Source of the DNA: Acidimicrobiia bacterium
GTDB lineage: Bacteria > Actinomycetota > Acidimicrobiia > Acidimicrobiales > Poriferisodalaceae
Length of the DNA: 64,000 nucleotides
Reading direction: 5' to 3'
NCBI GenBank assembly: GCA_012960315.1
Contig: DUBN01000068.1
Coordinates: 128,498-192,497 of the forward strand
The notes under the pieces were generated by a model, which worked only from the letters and a program-made list of their open reading frames with translations, was not told the DNA's origin and made no database searches. Of this stretch, positions 44,809 to 53,271 are shown in pieces (positions within the stretch are counted from its first letter, which is position 1; each line of letters opens with the position of its first letter). Position numbers and translations under genes: made by a program.

Positions 44809-46655
44809 GTTTCGCCCTCATCGTCGGCAACCGTCGCCGCGAGTGTTTCTGCGTAACGGGGTTCGGTGTCTAGCAAGTACTGATGAGAACCGTCGGCAAC
44901 GACGCGGCCGTCTTCCACCAGAACAACTCGTTCGGCCAGCGCAATTGTGGAAAGGCGATGTGCGATGACGACCGTGGTGCGCTCCCTCAGCAACTTGTTG
45001 AGAGATCCGTGGATCCGCTCCTCAATCTCGACATCTATCGAGCTGGTGGAGTCATCTAAAATTACGACCGTTGGATCTTGAAGGAAAAGGCGGGCAAGCG
45101 AAATCCGCTGCCGTTGCCCGCCCGAGAGGTCGTAGCCCCGCTCCCCAATAATTGTGTCGTAGCCGTTCTCTAATCCGACGATGAAATCGTGCGCTTGGGC
45201 TGCGCGTGCCGCTTCTTCCACTGATTCTCTTGTGGAGCCAGGCCGGCCATAGGCGATGTTCTCGTGGACGCTGGTAGAGAACAGAAAGGGTTCGTCTGGA
45301 ACCAGTGCTACGGCGCTGCGAAGACTTGCTTGAGTAACAGACGAAATGTTTTGCCCATCCAACAAAATTGAGCCTTGTTGAATGTTGTAAAAGCGCATCA
45401 ATAGCCGCGCGATGGTCGATTTGCCAGATCCGGTTCGGCCGACGATGGCGATGCTTTGCCCAGCGGGAATTTCGAGCTCGAAATCGTTAAGAACCTTCGG
45501 CGGGTTCTCTACACCCGGAGATCCACCGACGGTTTCAGTTCCGTATCCGAAGGTGACTCTGGAAAAAGAAATGTTCCCACCGGATGGAACTAGATCAACC
45601 GCTCCAGGTTTGTCGTCGACAGCCAGAGGCTCGTCGAGTACCTCAAAGATGCGTTCCGCTGATGCTTTAGCTCTTTGACCCAGAATTAACAGCATTCCAA
45701 TAAATCGGAACGGAGCTTGCAGAAGAAGGATGTACAAGTTGAAGGACACCAAATCACCGACACTGAGTGAGCCATCGATGGTTTGCAACCCCCCAATCAG
45801 TAGCACCGCTGCCAATGCCAGTCTGGGGAAGTTCTCTATGAACGGTGTGTGGGAGGCTCGGGTTCTGTGTTGAACAAGGTTCGCCCACCGCAAGCGTTCC
45901 GCCCCCCGCGCTAGAGCCTCAATCTGTTGACGCTCTGCCGCGAATGCTTTGACTACTCGAACCCCGTTCACTGATTCATCAACGACGGTTGCTATTTCGG
46001 CTTGCCGTGACTGAACCACCCACGAAAGTGGGAACATGATCGTTCTTAGCCGTTGACCAATAGCGAAGACTCCAGGTAGAGCGATCATTGTGATTGCCGT
46101 TAAAGAGAGGCTGATGTTGGCCATTAGACCGATCGCAACAACGAAACTTAAAAATTGCACCGCCATGATTGGAGCAAAGGCCATAAACATTTGAACTGAT
46201 CTGATGTCGGAGTTAGCTCGACTAATTATTTGACCGCTTTGGACTCGGTCATAGAAGGCAAAAGACAATCGTCCAAGGTGTTGGAAAAGCATGGTCCGCA
46301 GTTGGTACTCAACTTTGAAAGCCATCCCGTAAAGGCCATACCTGTACCCAAAGGTCGCGCCTGCTCGAGCTACCCCCAAAACCAACAGGGCCAAGACGAA
46401 GACCCATAGGCTCCGGCTTTGGTCAATGAGCGCACCATCGATCGCTAACCCGATCACCCTAGGAACGAGAATTTGGGCGGACATCGCCACTAGGGCGGCG
46501 AGCACTGACCAAAAAATTCTGCGGCGGTGAGTTACGACGATCGGGCTGATGCGTCTCAGCCAGCCCTGAGATACGTCAGCGGTTATGGCAACATTTACAG
46601 GAGGATAAGTGGACCAGTCGCGCACCGGTTCGAAGGTGGCGTCGTCCATATGCAT
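44802..46655 (-). CDS. Heterodimeric ABC exporter subunit with degenerate Walker B
   Basis: A 617-residue half-transporter with six membrane helices (about 40-320) and an NBD with Walker A VGRTGSGKST, signature YDLSGGQRQRISLA and Walker B VVILDDSTSSID. The catalytic Glu after Walker B is Asp, so its own ATP site with the partner's LSAGE is degenerate. This asymmetric pattern is established for heterodimeric exporters. It is the first gene of the pair and has its own leaderless-type start. Confidence 0.88.
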   Translation of the reverse strand: MHMDDATFEPVRDWSTYPPVNVAITADVSQGWLRRISPIVVTHRRRIFWSVLAALVAMSAQILVPRVIGLAIDGALIDQSRSLWVFVLALLVLGVARAGATFGYRYGLYGMAFKVEYQLRTMLFQHLGRLSFAFYDRVQSGQIISRANSDIRSVQMFMAFAPIMAVQFLSFVVAIGLMANISLSLTAITMIALPGVFAIGQRLRTIMFPLSWVVQSRQAEIATVVDESVNGVRVVKAFAAERQQIEALARGAERLRWANLVQHRTRASHTPFIENFPRLALAAVLLIGGLQTIDGSLSVGDLVSFNLYILLLQAPFRFIGMLLILGQRAKASAERIFEVLDEPLAVDDKPGAVDLVPSGGNISFSRVTFGYGTETVGGSPGVENPPKVLNDFELEIPAGQSIAIVGRTGSGKSTIARLLMRFYNIQQGSILLDGQNISSVTQASLRSAVALVPDEPFLFSTSVHENIAYGRPGSTRESVEEAARAAQAHDFIVGLENGYDTIIGERGYDLSGGQRQRISLARLFLQDPTVVILDDSTSSIDVEIEERIHGSLNKLLRERTTVVIAHRLSTIALAERVVLVEDGRVVADGSHQYLLDTEPRYAETLAATVADDEGETW

Positions 46656-46662
46656 TGTGCTG

Positions 46663-46668
46663 AGGGTA
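46663..46668 (-). promoter_or_regulatory. Putative -10 element, leaderless ABC exporter operon
   Basis: TACCCT on the minus strand lies 7 nt before ATG 46655 with no Shine-Dalgarno. Confidence 0.45.
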
Positions 46669-46710
46669 CCTTGGCGCTAAGCAAGCGCGGATAGAGGTTG
46701 ATTTGCGGAG

Positions 46711-48036
46711 GTGTTGGTCATCGACCCCACTTTGGGCGTAGCTGCAGTGCTAGTTCTCGTCGCTCTCAACGGCATTTTTGTTGCCGGCGAGTTCTCTCTT
46801 GTCGCGGTTGACGTCGAACGCGTCGAGCTAATGGCTGACGGAGGCCATCGACGAGCGCGCCTCATGAGACGGCTACTGAGTCGGCTCAGTTTCCACCTCG
46901 GAGGAGCCCAGTTAGGCATTACCGTCACCTCTTTGCTTTTGGGTTTACTTGCTGAAGACACCATTGGGCCCTTACTTGACTACGTGCCGGGCGTGGGTCT
47001 GATATCGGGGCCCGCGCGAGCGGTGACAGCCATCGGAATCGCCGCTCTCATTCAGATGGTTTTTGGCGAACTTGCCCCGAAAAATCTTGCAATATCAAGA
47101 CCTCTGAGCACAGGTCTATGGCTCGCCCCCATTCTTCGCGCCTACGGCCTCCTAGTAGCGCCGGTCACTTTGGCTTTCAATGGATTGGCAAATTTACTTC
47201 TCCGCGCTGGAGGTATCGAACCGGTTGAGGAGTTACGTTCGCTTCGATCACTTGAAGATCTCGAGCACTTAGTTCGAGTGTCAAGCGCACGAACTCTGGG
47301 CGAAGATGAGGCAATTCTCATTTCGCGTACGCTGCGTTTATCCGGGAAAGATGCCGCGGATGCTCTAACCCCGCGAACGTCGATGGTCGTCTTGGAACGC
47401 TCCGCGAAAATCTCTGACCTCGTCAAGGCGTGCAAAGAAAGCGGCTATTCACGGTTCCCTGTAGTGGGCGACGACGTCGATGACATTGTCGGAATCGTCG
47501 AGGTGAGAGACGTTTTTGCTATCACTGCCACAGGTCGGGAAAGCGCTCCTCTGTCAGAAATTTTGCGATCGGTTGTTGTTGTTCCTGAGCACCGAGAACT
47601 TGATGGCGTCCTAGTTGACCTAGAAGCCGCAAGCAGTCGGCTCGCGGTGGTAGTTGATGAACATGGAGGTACCGCTGGACTCATCACCCGAGAAGATATT
47701 TTGGAGGAACTGGTTGGCGACATAGCAGACGAGTACGACGAACCTGCCCCGGTTACAGCGAGTCGGTCCGACGGTCAAATGGTTGTGGCAGGAACGAGTT
47801 CAAAGGACGAAGTTGAAGAGCTTCTAGGTTTACGTTTGCCTCAAGGACCGTTCGAAACTCTCGCCGGGTTTGTTTTGCAGCAGTTCGGCGCGATTCCTGA
47901 AATCGGGCAAAGCATCGAATGGCATGGTTGGGTTTTTGAGGTGGTGCGAAAGGACAATCTAAGACTCGCTGAGATTGCCATTGAAAGTGTCAATGTTTCG
48001 CGGAGTCACGCCCCTGAAGGTGGGACAACCCAATGA
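46711..48036 (+). CDS. CNNM/CorC-type membrane protein with CBS pair and CorC_HlyC domain
   Basis: A 441-residue protein: DUF21/CNNM membrane domain (residues 1-190, with LNGIFVAGEFSLVAV and GGAQLGITVTSLLLG), two CBS domains (205-335, RTSMVVLERSAK and EHGGTAGLITREDILEELVGDI) and the CorC_HlyC domain (350-430). Relatives move or sense Mg2+ or other divalent ions. A start at GTG 46711 or TTG 46714 is unclear, as GGAG lies directly upstream. It overlaps its paralogue by 4 nt. Whether it transports is inferred. Confidence 0.87.
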   Translation: MLVIDPTLGVAAVLVLVALNGIFVAGEFSLVAVDVERVELMADGGHRRARLMRRLLSRLSFHLGGAQLGITVTSLLLGLLAEDTIGPLLDYVPGVGLISGPARAVTAIGIAALIQMVFGELAPKNLAISRPLSTGLWLAPILRAYGLLVAPVTLAFNGLANLLLRAGGIEPVEELRSLRSLEDLEHLVRVSSARTLGEDEAILISRTLRLSGKDAADALTPRTSMVVLERSAKISDLVKACKESGYSRFPVVGDDVDDIVGIVEVRDVFAITATGRESAPLSEILRSVVVVPEHRELDGVLVDLEAASSRLAVVVDEHGGTAGLITREDILEELVGDIADEYDEPAPVTASRSDGQMVVAGTSSKDEVEELLGLRLPQGPFETLAGFVLQQFGAIPEIGQSIEWHGWVFEVVRKDNLRLAEIAIESVNVSRSHAPEGGTTQ

Positions 48037-49058
48037 CGCTTTTGGCTATTGCGGTCGGATCACTCTTGATTGCGTTCAACGGTGCGTTCGTTGCTTTGGA
48101 GTTTGGTCTAATCGGAGCCATGCGGTCAGCGGTCGACTCAGCAGCCCGTCAAGGCAGCCGTTCAGCGCTTGCAGCGCAACGCCTTCAAAGGGATGTCCTA
48201 ACGACGTTAGGTGGCGCACAGTTAGGGATCACGATCTGCTCGCTGATAGTTGGGCGATTGGCCGAACCAGCCGTAGCGTCGGTAGTGGAGAGTCTTGTGT
48301 CTCGGTTCGTTGAGATCAGCGAGACGTTCTTGCATTCAATCAGCTTCGCTTTTGCATTAGGCCTGGTCGTAATAGTGCACATGGTTATAGGTGAGATGGT
48401 CCCCAAGAACCTTGCCATCACCGGCCCGGAACGAACATTGCTGTTCTTAGCTCGACCGATGGCGGCCTATCTGTTGGTAGCGCGGCCCATTGTTGGCTCC
48501 CTCTTGTGGTTTTCGAATGGGGTTCTTCGCTTAGTGCGTGTCGAGCCAGCATCGGAGATCGATGAGGCCGCGACCAGTGCCGAACTTTCGTTAATGATCG
48601 ATGAATCTCATGACCAGGGACTCATTGATCACGAGGAATACGCATTGATCGAGAGTGCACTGGCGTTTAGCGAAACGCTCGCGACTGCAGTAATGGCGGA
48701 AATGAATCAGGTGCACTCCGTTGCCGTGAACTGTCCGATATCAGAAGTTGAGAGTCGAATTGTGGCAACGGGACACACACGGCTTGTTGTGCATGGTCGC
48801 GACATTCATGATGTTCGCGGCTTCGTGCACAGCAAAGACCTCTTGACTCTGGAAGGACCGAATCAGCTATTGAACTCAGATCTCATTAGGCCCATGTTGC
48901 GAGTCGACCCTGACGCTACTTTGCCTGATGTGTTGCAACTCATGCGACAATCACAGATCCATCTAGCGCTCGTTACCTCCGAAGGAACCAACTACGGAGT
49001 GCTAACCCTGGACGATGTTATGCGAGGGCTCGTAGGCGGATTAATCGAAGAAGGTTAG
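48033..49058 (+). CDS. CNNM-type membrane protein with CBS pair (short paralogue)
   Basis: A 341-residue paralogue of the preceding protein: DUF21/CNNM membrane domain (LIAFNGAFVALEFGLIGAM, TTLGGAQLGITICSLIVG) and two CBS domains ending GVLTLDDVMRGLVGGLIEEG. It lacks the CorC_HlyC domain. The ATGA overlap implies coupled translation and a likely hetero-oligomer. Tandem long and short CNNM genes are frequent in actinobacteria. Confidence 0.85.
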   Translation: MTLLAIAVGSLLIAFNGAFVALEFGLIGAMRSAVDSAARQGSRSALAAQRLQRDVLTTLGGAQLGITICSLIVGRLAEPAVASVVESLVSRFVEISETFLHSISFAFALGLVVIVHMVIGEMVPKNLAITGPERTLLFLARPMAAYLLVARPIVGSLLWFSNGVLRLVRVEPASEIDEAATSAELSLMIDESHDQGLIDHEEYALIESALAFSETLATAVMAEMNQVHSVAVNCPISEVESRIVATGHTRLVVHGRDIHDVRGFVHSKDLLTLEGPNQLLNSDLIRPMLRVDPDATLPDVLQLMRQSQIHLALVTSEGTNYGVLTLDDVMRGLVGGLIEEG

Positions 49059-49086
49059 AGACTTAAGTCGCGGTTTGACCCGTCAT

Positions 49087-49857
49087 TTAGGCACCCACAG
49101 CGTGATACCCGCCGTCGACGTGGACGATTTCGCCAGTCGTCATTGGAAACCAATCTGACATCATCGCCAGCGTCGTTCGAGCAACCGAATTCTGGTCGTG
49201 GACATCCCAGCCCATGGGTGCTCGTTCCTGCCACGCGTCTTCAAAGTCGCCAAATCCGGGAATGGACTTAGCTGCCATCGTCCGAATTGGCCCAGCCGAT
49301 ACAAGGTTCACTCGTATGCCTTCAGGGCCCAACGACTTCGCGAGATAACGAGCGGTCGATTCAAAGGCAGCTTTAGCGACCCCCATCCAGTCGTAAACAG
49401 GCCAGGCGACAGACGCATCGAAAGTCAGCCCGACGACACTGCCCTTCGCTTCTGCCAGCAGTGGCTGGAGACCTCCAGCAAGTGCCTTAAGACTGTAAGC
49501 AGAGATATGTAACGCGACGCTGACATCCTCCCAATCTGCATTGAGAAAATTGCCACCCAGGCACGATTCAGGAGCGAAACCTATGGCGTGCAACACACCA
49601 TCTAAGCGCCCCCAGCGGTCCTGAAGATCGAAGAAAACGGCCTCAATTTGTTGAGGCTCAGTTACATCCAGAGCTAAGACATCACAAGGTTCAGGCAACT
49701 TACGGGCAGTCCTCTCCGTAAGCCTCATACCTCGGCCAGCGCCGGTGAGCACAACTTCGGCGCCCTCCAATTGGGCCAATTTCGCGACCTCGAATGCTAA
49801 TGAAGCATCCGTTAATACCCCAGTGATCAGCAGCTTTTTGCCGTCCATCAGACCCAT
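49087..49857 (-). CDS. fabI: Enoyl-ACP reductase, InhA-type
   Basis: A 256-residue SDR-like reductase that tracks InhA: LLITGVLTDASLAFEVAKLAQ, LDGVLHAIGFAPES, ISAYSLKALA, GLTFDASVAWPVYDWMGVAK (Tyr and Lys of the active site), LVSAGPIRTMAAKS and DGGYHAVGA. It reduces enoyl-ACP with NADH in fatty-acid elongation. ATG 49857 follows GGAGG; the longer frame to 49962 would overlap the promoter of the divergent F420 reductase. In mycobacteria fabG usually precedes inhA; here it stands alone. Confidence 0.93.
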   Translation of the reverse strand: MGLMDGKKLLITGVLTDASLAFEVAKLAQLEGAEVVLTGAGRGMRLTERTARKLPEPCDVLALDVTEPQQIEAVFFDLQDRWGRLDGVLHAIGFAPESCLGGNFLNADWEDVSVALHISAYSLKALAGGLQPLLAEAKGSVVGLTFDASVAWPVYDWMGVAKAAFESTARYLAKSLGPEGIRVNLVSAGPIRTMAAKSIPGFGDFEDAWQERAPMGWDVHDQNSVARTTLAMMSDWFPMTTGEIVHVDGGYHAVGA

Positions 49858-49951
49858 AAGGGTTGTCCTCCGTTTGGTGCATTGGGCGCCGTGTGTCGGA
49901 GCCATTATCGCAACTCGCGTAATGAAGTCACCGTATCTCTCCCTCGGACAG

Positions 49952-49957
49952 TACCGT
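49952..49957 (+). promoter_or_regulatory. Putative -10 element, leaderless F420 reductase
   Basis: TACCGT lies 8 nt before ATG 49966, no Shine-Dalgarno. The longer frame from 49882 is therefore disfavoured. Confidence 0.35.
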
Positions 49958-49965
49958 GGCACTTC

Positions 49966-50619
49966 ATGCGGATCGGGATCGTTGGCGGAACTGGACCAGC
50001 TGGCTCGGCATTGGCAGCGCGTCTGGCTGATATCGGTTACGAAGTAGTGCTTGGCTCGCGTTCAAAGTATCGCTCCATGGAAGTCGTGGATGCTCTCATC
50101 GAACGGTGGCCTGAACGCGAATTAGCTGTTTCACCATCGGACAACATTGGTGCCGCCGAATGCGAATTTGTAGTGATCGCTACACCTTGGGATGCAGCGG
50201 CGATCACTGCTCGAAGTGTTAAAGACCAGGTTCGAGGCAAAGTAGTGGTGACGATGTCCAACGCTTTAGCGCGCGTTGATGACGAGTTCGTTCCCCTTAT
50301 ACCCCCACGCGGCTCGGTTGCGGCATCCGTGCAGTCGTCGTTGCCTGATTCGAAAGTCGCTGCGACATTGCAGCATGTTCCAGCGCAGGAATTAGGCAAT
50401 CTAGAACAACCGCTCGATAGTGACATTCTTATTTGTAGCGATGACCAGGAAGCCACGGACTTAGTAGCAGAAATCGTAGGCAAGATTCCTGGTGCAAGAG
50501 CTTTGGATTGTGGCAATTTGTCGAACGCCACCGCCATCGAAGCGTTCACGGCGGTTCTCCTTCAACTCAATACTCGATATAGGACCAGAGTCGCCCTGAA
50601 ACTTGTAGGCCTGGAATGA
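49966..50619 (+). CDS. npdG: NADPH-dependent F420 reductase (Fno/NpdG-like)
   Basis: A 217-residue Rossmann protein: MRIGIVGGTGPAGSALAARL, then VVLGSRS (typical NADPH-phosphate contact), VVIATPWDAA and SVAASVQSSLP. It exchanges hydride between NADPH and F420. That implies F420 use in this organism, perhaps by some of the luciferase-like enzymes here. A 25-bp gap separates it from the HIT gene. It could also be another NAD-binding family 2 protein, but the VGGTGPAG..LGSRS pattern favours Fno. Confidence 0.83.
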   Translation: MRIGIVGGTGPAGSALAARLADIGYEVVLGSRSKYRSMEVVDALIERWPERELAVSPSDNIGAAECEFVVIATPWDAAAITARSVKDQVRGKVVVTMSNALARVDDEFVPLIPPRGSVAASVQSSLPDSKVAATLQHVPAQELGNLEQPLDSDILICSDDQEATDLVAEIVGKIPGARALDCGNLSNATAIEAFTAVLLQLNTRYRTRVALKLVGLE

Positions 50620-50644
50620 CGTCTTTCTTGGCGAGGGTCTTCTA

Positions 50645-51151
50645 GTGGATGGCTTTGATCGCATCTGGGCGACTTGGCGCCAGGACTACGTAAGTGGTGA
50701 GACAGGCGAAATCTCGCGCGCCTCTCAAGGCAAATGTGTTCTTTGCTCAGTGTTGGACCTCCGTGCGACCCACCCAGAACAGTTAGTTCACGCCGGAGAA
50801 ACTGCGGCGGTCATCTTGAACGCCTATCCCTACAACACAGGGCATGTCATGGTCCTTCCCTATGGCCACGTGGCTACCTTCGATGATCTAAAAGAGGCAG
50901 AGCGGCGGGAGATGTTCGACTTGGTGGTGAGAGCTATCGCAGCGATCGAAAGTGCTTACACTCCCGACGGAGTGAACATGGGAGCCAACTTGGGCAAGGG
51001 AGCCGGCGCCGGGATACCCGATCATCTTCATGTGCACGTGCTACCGCGCTGGGATGGTGACACGAACTTCATGACCACGGTTGGCGGCGTTCGGGTTTTG
51101 CCTGAATCTCTAGACTCAACGCTTGAACGCCTCCGCTCTGCTTTCGCTTGA
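50645..51151 (+). CDS. HIT-family hydrolase/phosphorylase
   Basis: A 168-residue histidine-triad protein: N-terminal CVLC zinc half-site near residue 31, NAYPYNTGHVMVLPYGHV and the triad HLHVHVLPRW. It fits the actinobacterial Ap4A phosphorylase-like group that precedes pgsA in mycobacteria. GTG 50645 follows GAGG. It begins a run of genes for phosphatidylinositol lipids. Confidence 0.9.
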   Translation: MDGFDRIWATWRQDYVSGETGEISRASQGKCVLCSVLDLRATHPEQLVHAGETAAVILNAYPYNTGHVMVLPYGHVATFDDLKEAERREMFDLVVRAIAAIESAYTPDGVNMGANLGKGAGAGIPDHLHVHVLPRWDGDTNFMTTVGGVRVLPESLDSTLERLRSAFA

Positions 51152-51184
51152 ACGCTTACTAAATATTGACTGGCGACAGGTAGC

Positions 51185-51712
51185 GTGAAGCACGTGGACA
51201 ACCGCGAAGTGGGTGATGAACTCCCCGAGGATCTCGACCGCGGGTTCGTTGGTGCTTACAAGTTCCCCGATAATAATCGCCGACGACTAACAGGCGCTCT
51301 CTATCTAGCGATCGCAATCGCGGTAGGAACCGGGTCAGTTTTGGTGCCCGGCGATCCCGTACTTGTTAACGCCGGACTGTTGATTGGATGCAGCGGACTT
51401 GGTCTTTTCGGTTTGTACAGCCTTGCAGCAGGACGCGGATTCAGTCTTGATGAGAACGCAGCGCTGGTGTCAGCTAACCAGGCGGTTGGTTTCCCTGTTG
51501 GTCATGCCAGTGCGCAACTAGGTTGGCGAGGCTTAATGAGCCGTCCCACGTGGAAGATGCTCGTGTACTCAGCCGAGGATCCGCCGGTCAGCAGGGGACT
51601 TGTCCTGGTTGATGCCATCAATGGAACCATCGTTGACGCATACGTAGAGGACAACCCAGAAGATTGGATCCGAACAGCGGAACCCGACGACGACTCGGAA
51701 AGCCGTATCTGA
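51185..51712 (+). CDS. Conserved membrane-associated protein, unknown function
   Basis: A 175-residue protein with two hydrophobic segments at about 38-55 and 60-80 and a C-terminal cytosolic part (VSANQAVGFPVGHASAQLGWRGLMSRPTW cited as VGHASAQLGWRGLMSRPTW near residue 100). No domain is recognised. It sits between the HIT gene and the phosphatidyltransferase gene, with which its stop overlaps (TGATG). GTG 51194 is an alternative start. Position suggests a lipid-linked role; inference only. Confidence 0.7.
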   Translation: MKHVDNREVGDELPEDLDRGFVGAYKFPDNNRRRLTGALYLAIAIAVGTGSVLVPGDPVLVNAGLLIGCSGLGLFGLYSLAAGRGFSLDENAALVSANQAVGFPVGHASAQLGWRGLMSRPTWKMLVYSAEDPPVSRGLVLVDAINGTIVDAYVEDNPEDWIRTAEPDDDSESRI

Positions 51713-52320
51713 TGTTTGACGGAAATTTTCGCAATGGGGTTGATCGCATAGTTGGGCCCATTGGACGAGGACTGTCTCGACTTGGCATAAGTGCCGATCT
51801 GCTCACTTGCATCGGACTGTTGATGTCAGTTGCAGCTTGCGTGTTGATCGGTCAAGGACAACTGCGTTTGGGCCTCACATTTCTAATTCTGACAGCCATC
51901 CCAGATCTATTAGACGGCGCAGTCGCCTCAGCGGCCGGCACTTCCTCAAAACGAGGCGCTTTCTTCGATTCGACAGCCGATCGTGTGACCGACGGCTTGT
52001 TGTTGTGCGGCATTGGATGGCACCTGGCTGAAAGTAACGGCGGGAAGATAGTGCTGCTCCCGATGGCCGTTCTAGCGGTCTCCTCGCTGATCAGCTATGA
52101 GAGAGCAAAAGCGGAATTGTTGGGATACCAAGCCAAAGGTGGCTTGATGGAACGCGCCGAAAGGATGGTCGTCCTCGGTTTTGGGTTGTGTTTCGAAGCC
52201 ATCCTCGTTCCAGTGCTATGGGTCATGCTTGTACTGACCTCAGTGACCGCGGTGCAGAGGTTCTTTAAGGTGTGGCGCCAAGCCAGCCGCGATATTCACT
52301 CCCCCAACCGTCAGGACTGA
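51712..52320 (+). CDS. pgsA: CDP-alcohol phosphatidyltransferase (phosphatidylinositol-phosphate synthase-like)
   Basis: A 202-residue membrane enzyme with the CDP-alcohol motif: DLLDGAVASAAGTSSKRG then AFFDSTADRVTD, near residues 64-95. All four Asp are present, but the Arg of DGxxAR is Ser. It likely makes PI-phosphate from CDP-diacylglycerol and inositol phosphate, as its place before PatA- and PimA-like genes matches the mycobacterial pgsA locus. ATG 51712 overlaps the preceding stop. A phosphatidylglycerol-phosphate synthase role is the main alternative. Confidence 0.85.
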   Translation: MFDGNFRNGVDRIVGPIGRGLSRLGISADLLTCIGLLMSVAACVLIGQGQLRLGLTFLILTAIPDLLDGAVASAAGTSSKRGAFFDSTADRVTDGLLLCGIGWHLAESNGGKIVLLPMAVLAVSSLISYERAKAELLGYQAKGGLMERAERMVVLGFGLCFEAILVPVLWVMLVLTSVTAVQRFFKVWRQASRDIHSPNRQD

Positions 52321-52322
52321 TC

Positions 52323-53216
52323 TTGTCGGGCCGAGGTGTCACGACGCTTTACCGAGTCGGAGCTACCGCCGCCCGGGCCCTGCCTGGCCCGTTAGCCGCC
52401 GTTCTACCGAAGGTGGCTGCTCTTCCCCTCAGCAGGTTCCTTCCTCAAAAGCGGCGGATGGTCGAACGTCATATGAGGCGAGCGATGGGTAGCAGCGCGA
52501 CTGCTGATGCAGTCAAACGTGCGACAAAAAACGCGTTCGCTTCATATTGCCGTTACTGGATCGAATCGTTTCGTTTGCCCTCTATCAACAAATCGCGGCT
52601 CTCCAGCGGCATAGAAGTTCCCGATTACCAATATGTCGAACAGGCACTGCAACGCGGCAAGGGGGTCATCCTTGCCCTTCCGCACTTAGGTGGCTGGGAA
52701 TGGGCCGGATTTTGGATGGCGACGGTTAACAAACTACCGATCACTGTCGTCGTCGAGCCGATTGAACCCCCGCAACTGTTTGACTGGTTCGCTGGCTTTC
52801 GGTCAAAACTGGGAATGAAAGTTGTTCCTATTGGCCCATCAGCAGGAGCTGAAATCGCATCCGCCTTGAAACGAAACGAGATTGTTTGTCTCCTCTGCGA
52901 CCGCGATATTTCCGGGAGCGGCATCGAAGTCGACTTCATGGGAGAACACACCACTTTGCCGGGTGGGCCGGCACTCCTGGCCCTTCGTACCGGAGCCACG
53001 GTTCTTCCAACGGCGGTTTACTTCCAACCCCGAGGCCAACATATTGGGGTTGTTCGGCCGCCGCTCAACACCAATCGTCAAGCAACAATTAGAGAAGACG
53101 TCAAGCGAGTGACAGCTCACTTAGCCGACGAACTAGCGCTTCTTATCCAACGCGCGCCCGAACAATGGCATCTCTTCCAACCTAATTGGCCGAGCGATTT
53201 ATCTCCGGAGGCATAA
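52323..53216 (+). CDS. PatA/HtrB-family acyltransferase (PIM acyltransferase-like)
   Basis: A 297-residue lysophospholipid acyltransferase-fold protein: LALPHLGGWEWAGFW has the HX4E motif (His near residue 117), and LLCDRDISGSGIEVDFMG is the typical second block. In mycobacteria the gene in this place acylates phosphatidylinositol mannosides at the inner face of the membrane. TTG 52323 starts 2 bp after the pgsA stop with AGGA upstream. Function by synteny and family. Confidence 0.85.
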   Translation: MSGRGVTTLYRVGATAARALPGPLAAVLPKVAALPLSRFLPQKRRMVERHMRRAMGSSATADAVKRATKNAFASYCRYWIESFRLPSINKSRLSSGIEVPDYQYVEQALQRGKGVILALPHLGGWEWAGFWMATVNKLPITVVVEPIEPPQLFDWFAGFRSKLGMKVVPIGPSAGAEIASALKRNEIVCLLCDRDISGSGIEVDFMGEHTTLPGGPALLALRTGATVLPTAVYFQPRGQHIGVVRPPLNTNRQATIREDVKRVTAHLADELALLIQRAPEQWHLFQPNWPSDLSPEA

Positions 53217-53257
53217 AAGTCACTCGAATTCTGGTGGGTCTTTGCACCTCCATCACG

Positions 53258-53263
53258 TAGCGT
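53258..53263 (+). promoter_or_regulatory. Possible -10 element, leaderless pimA start
   Basis: TAGCGT lies 8 nt before GTG 53272 with no Shine-Dalgarno. It may be a promoter inside the operon. Confidence 0.25.
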
Positions 53264-53271
53264 TGGTCGCC

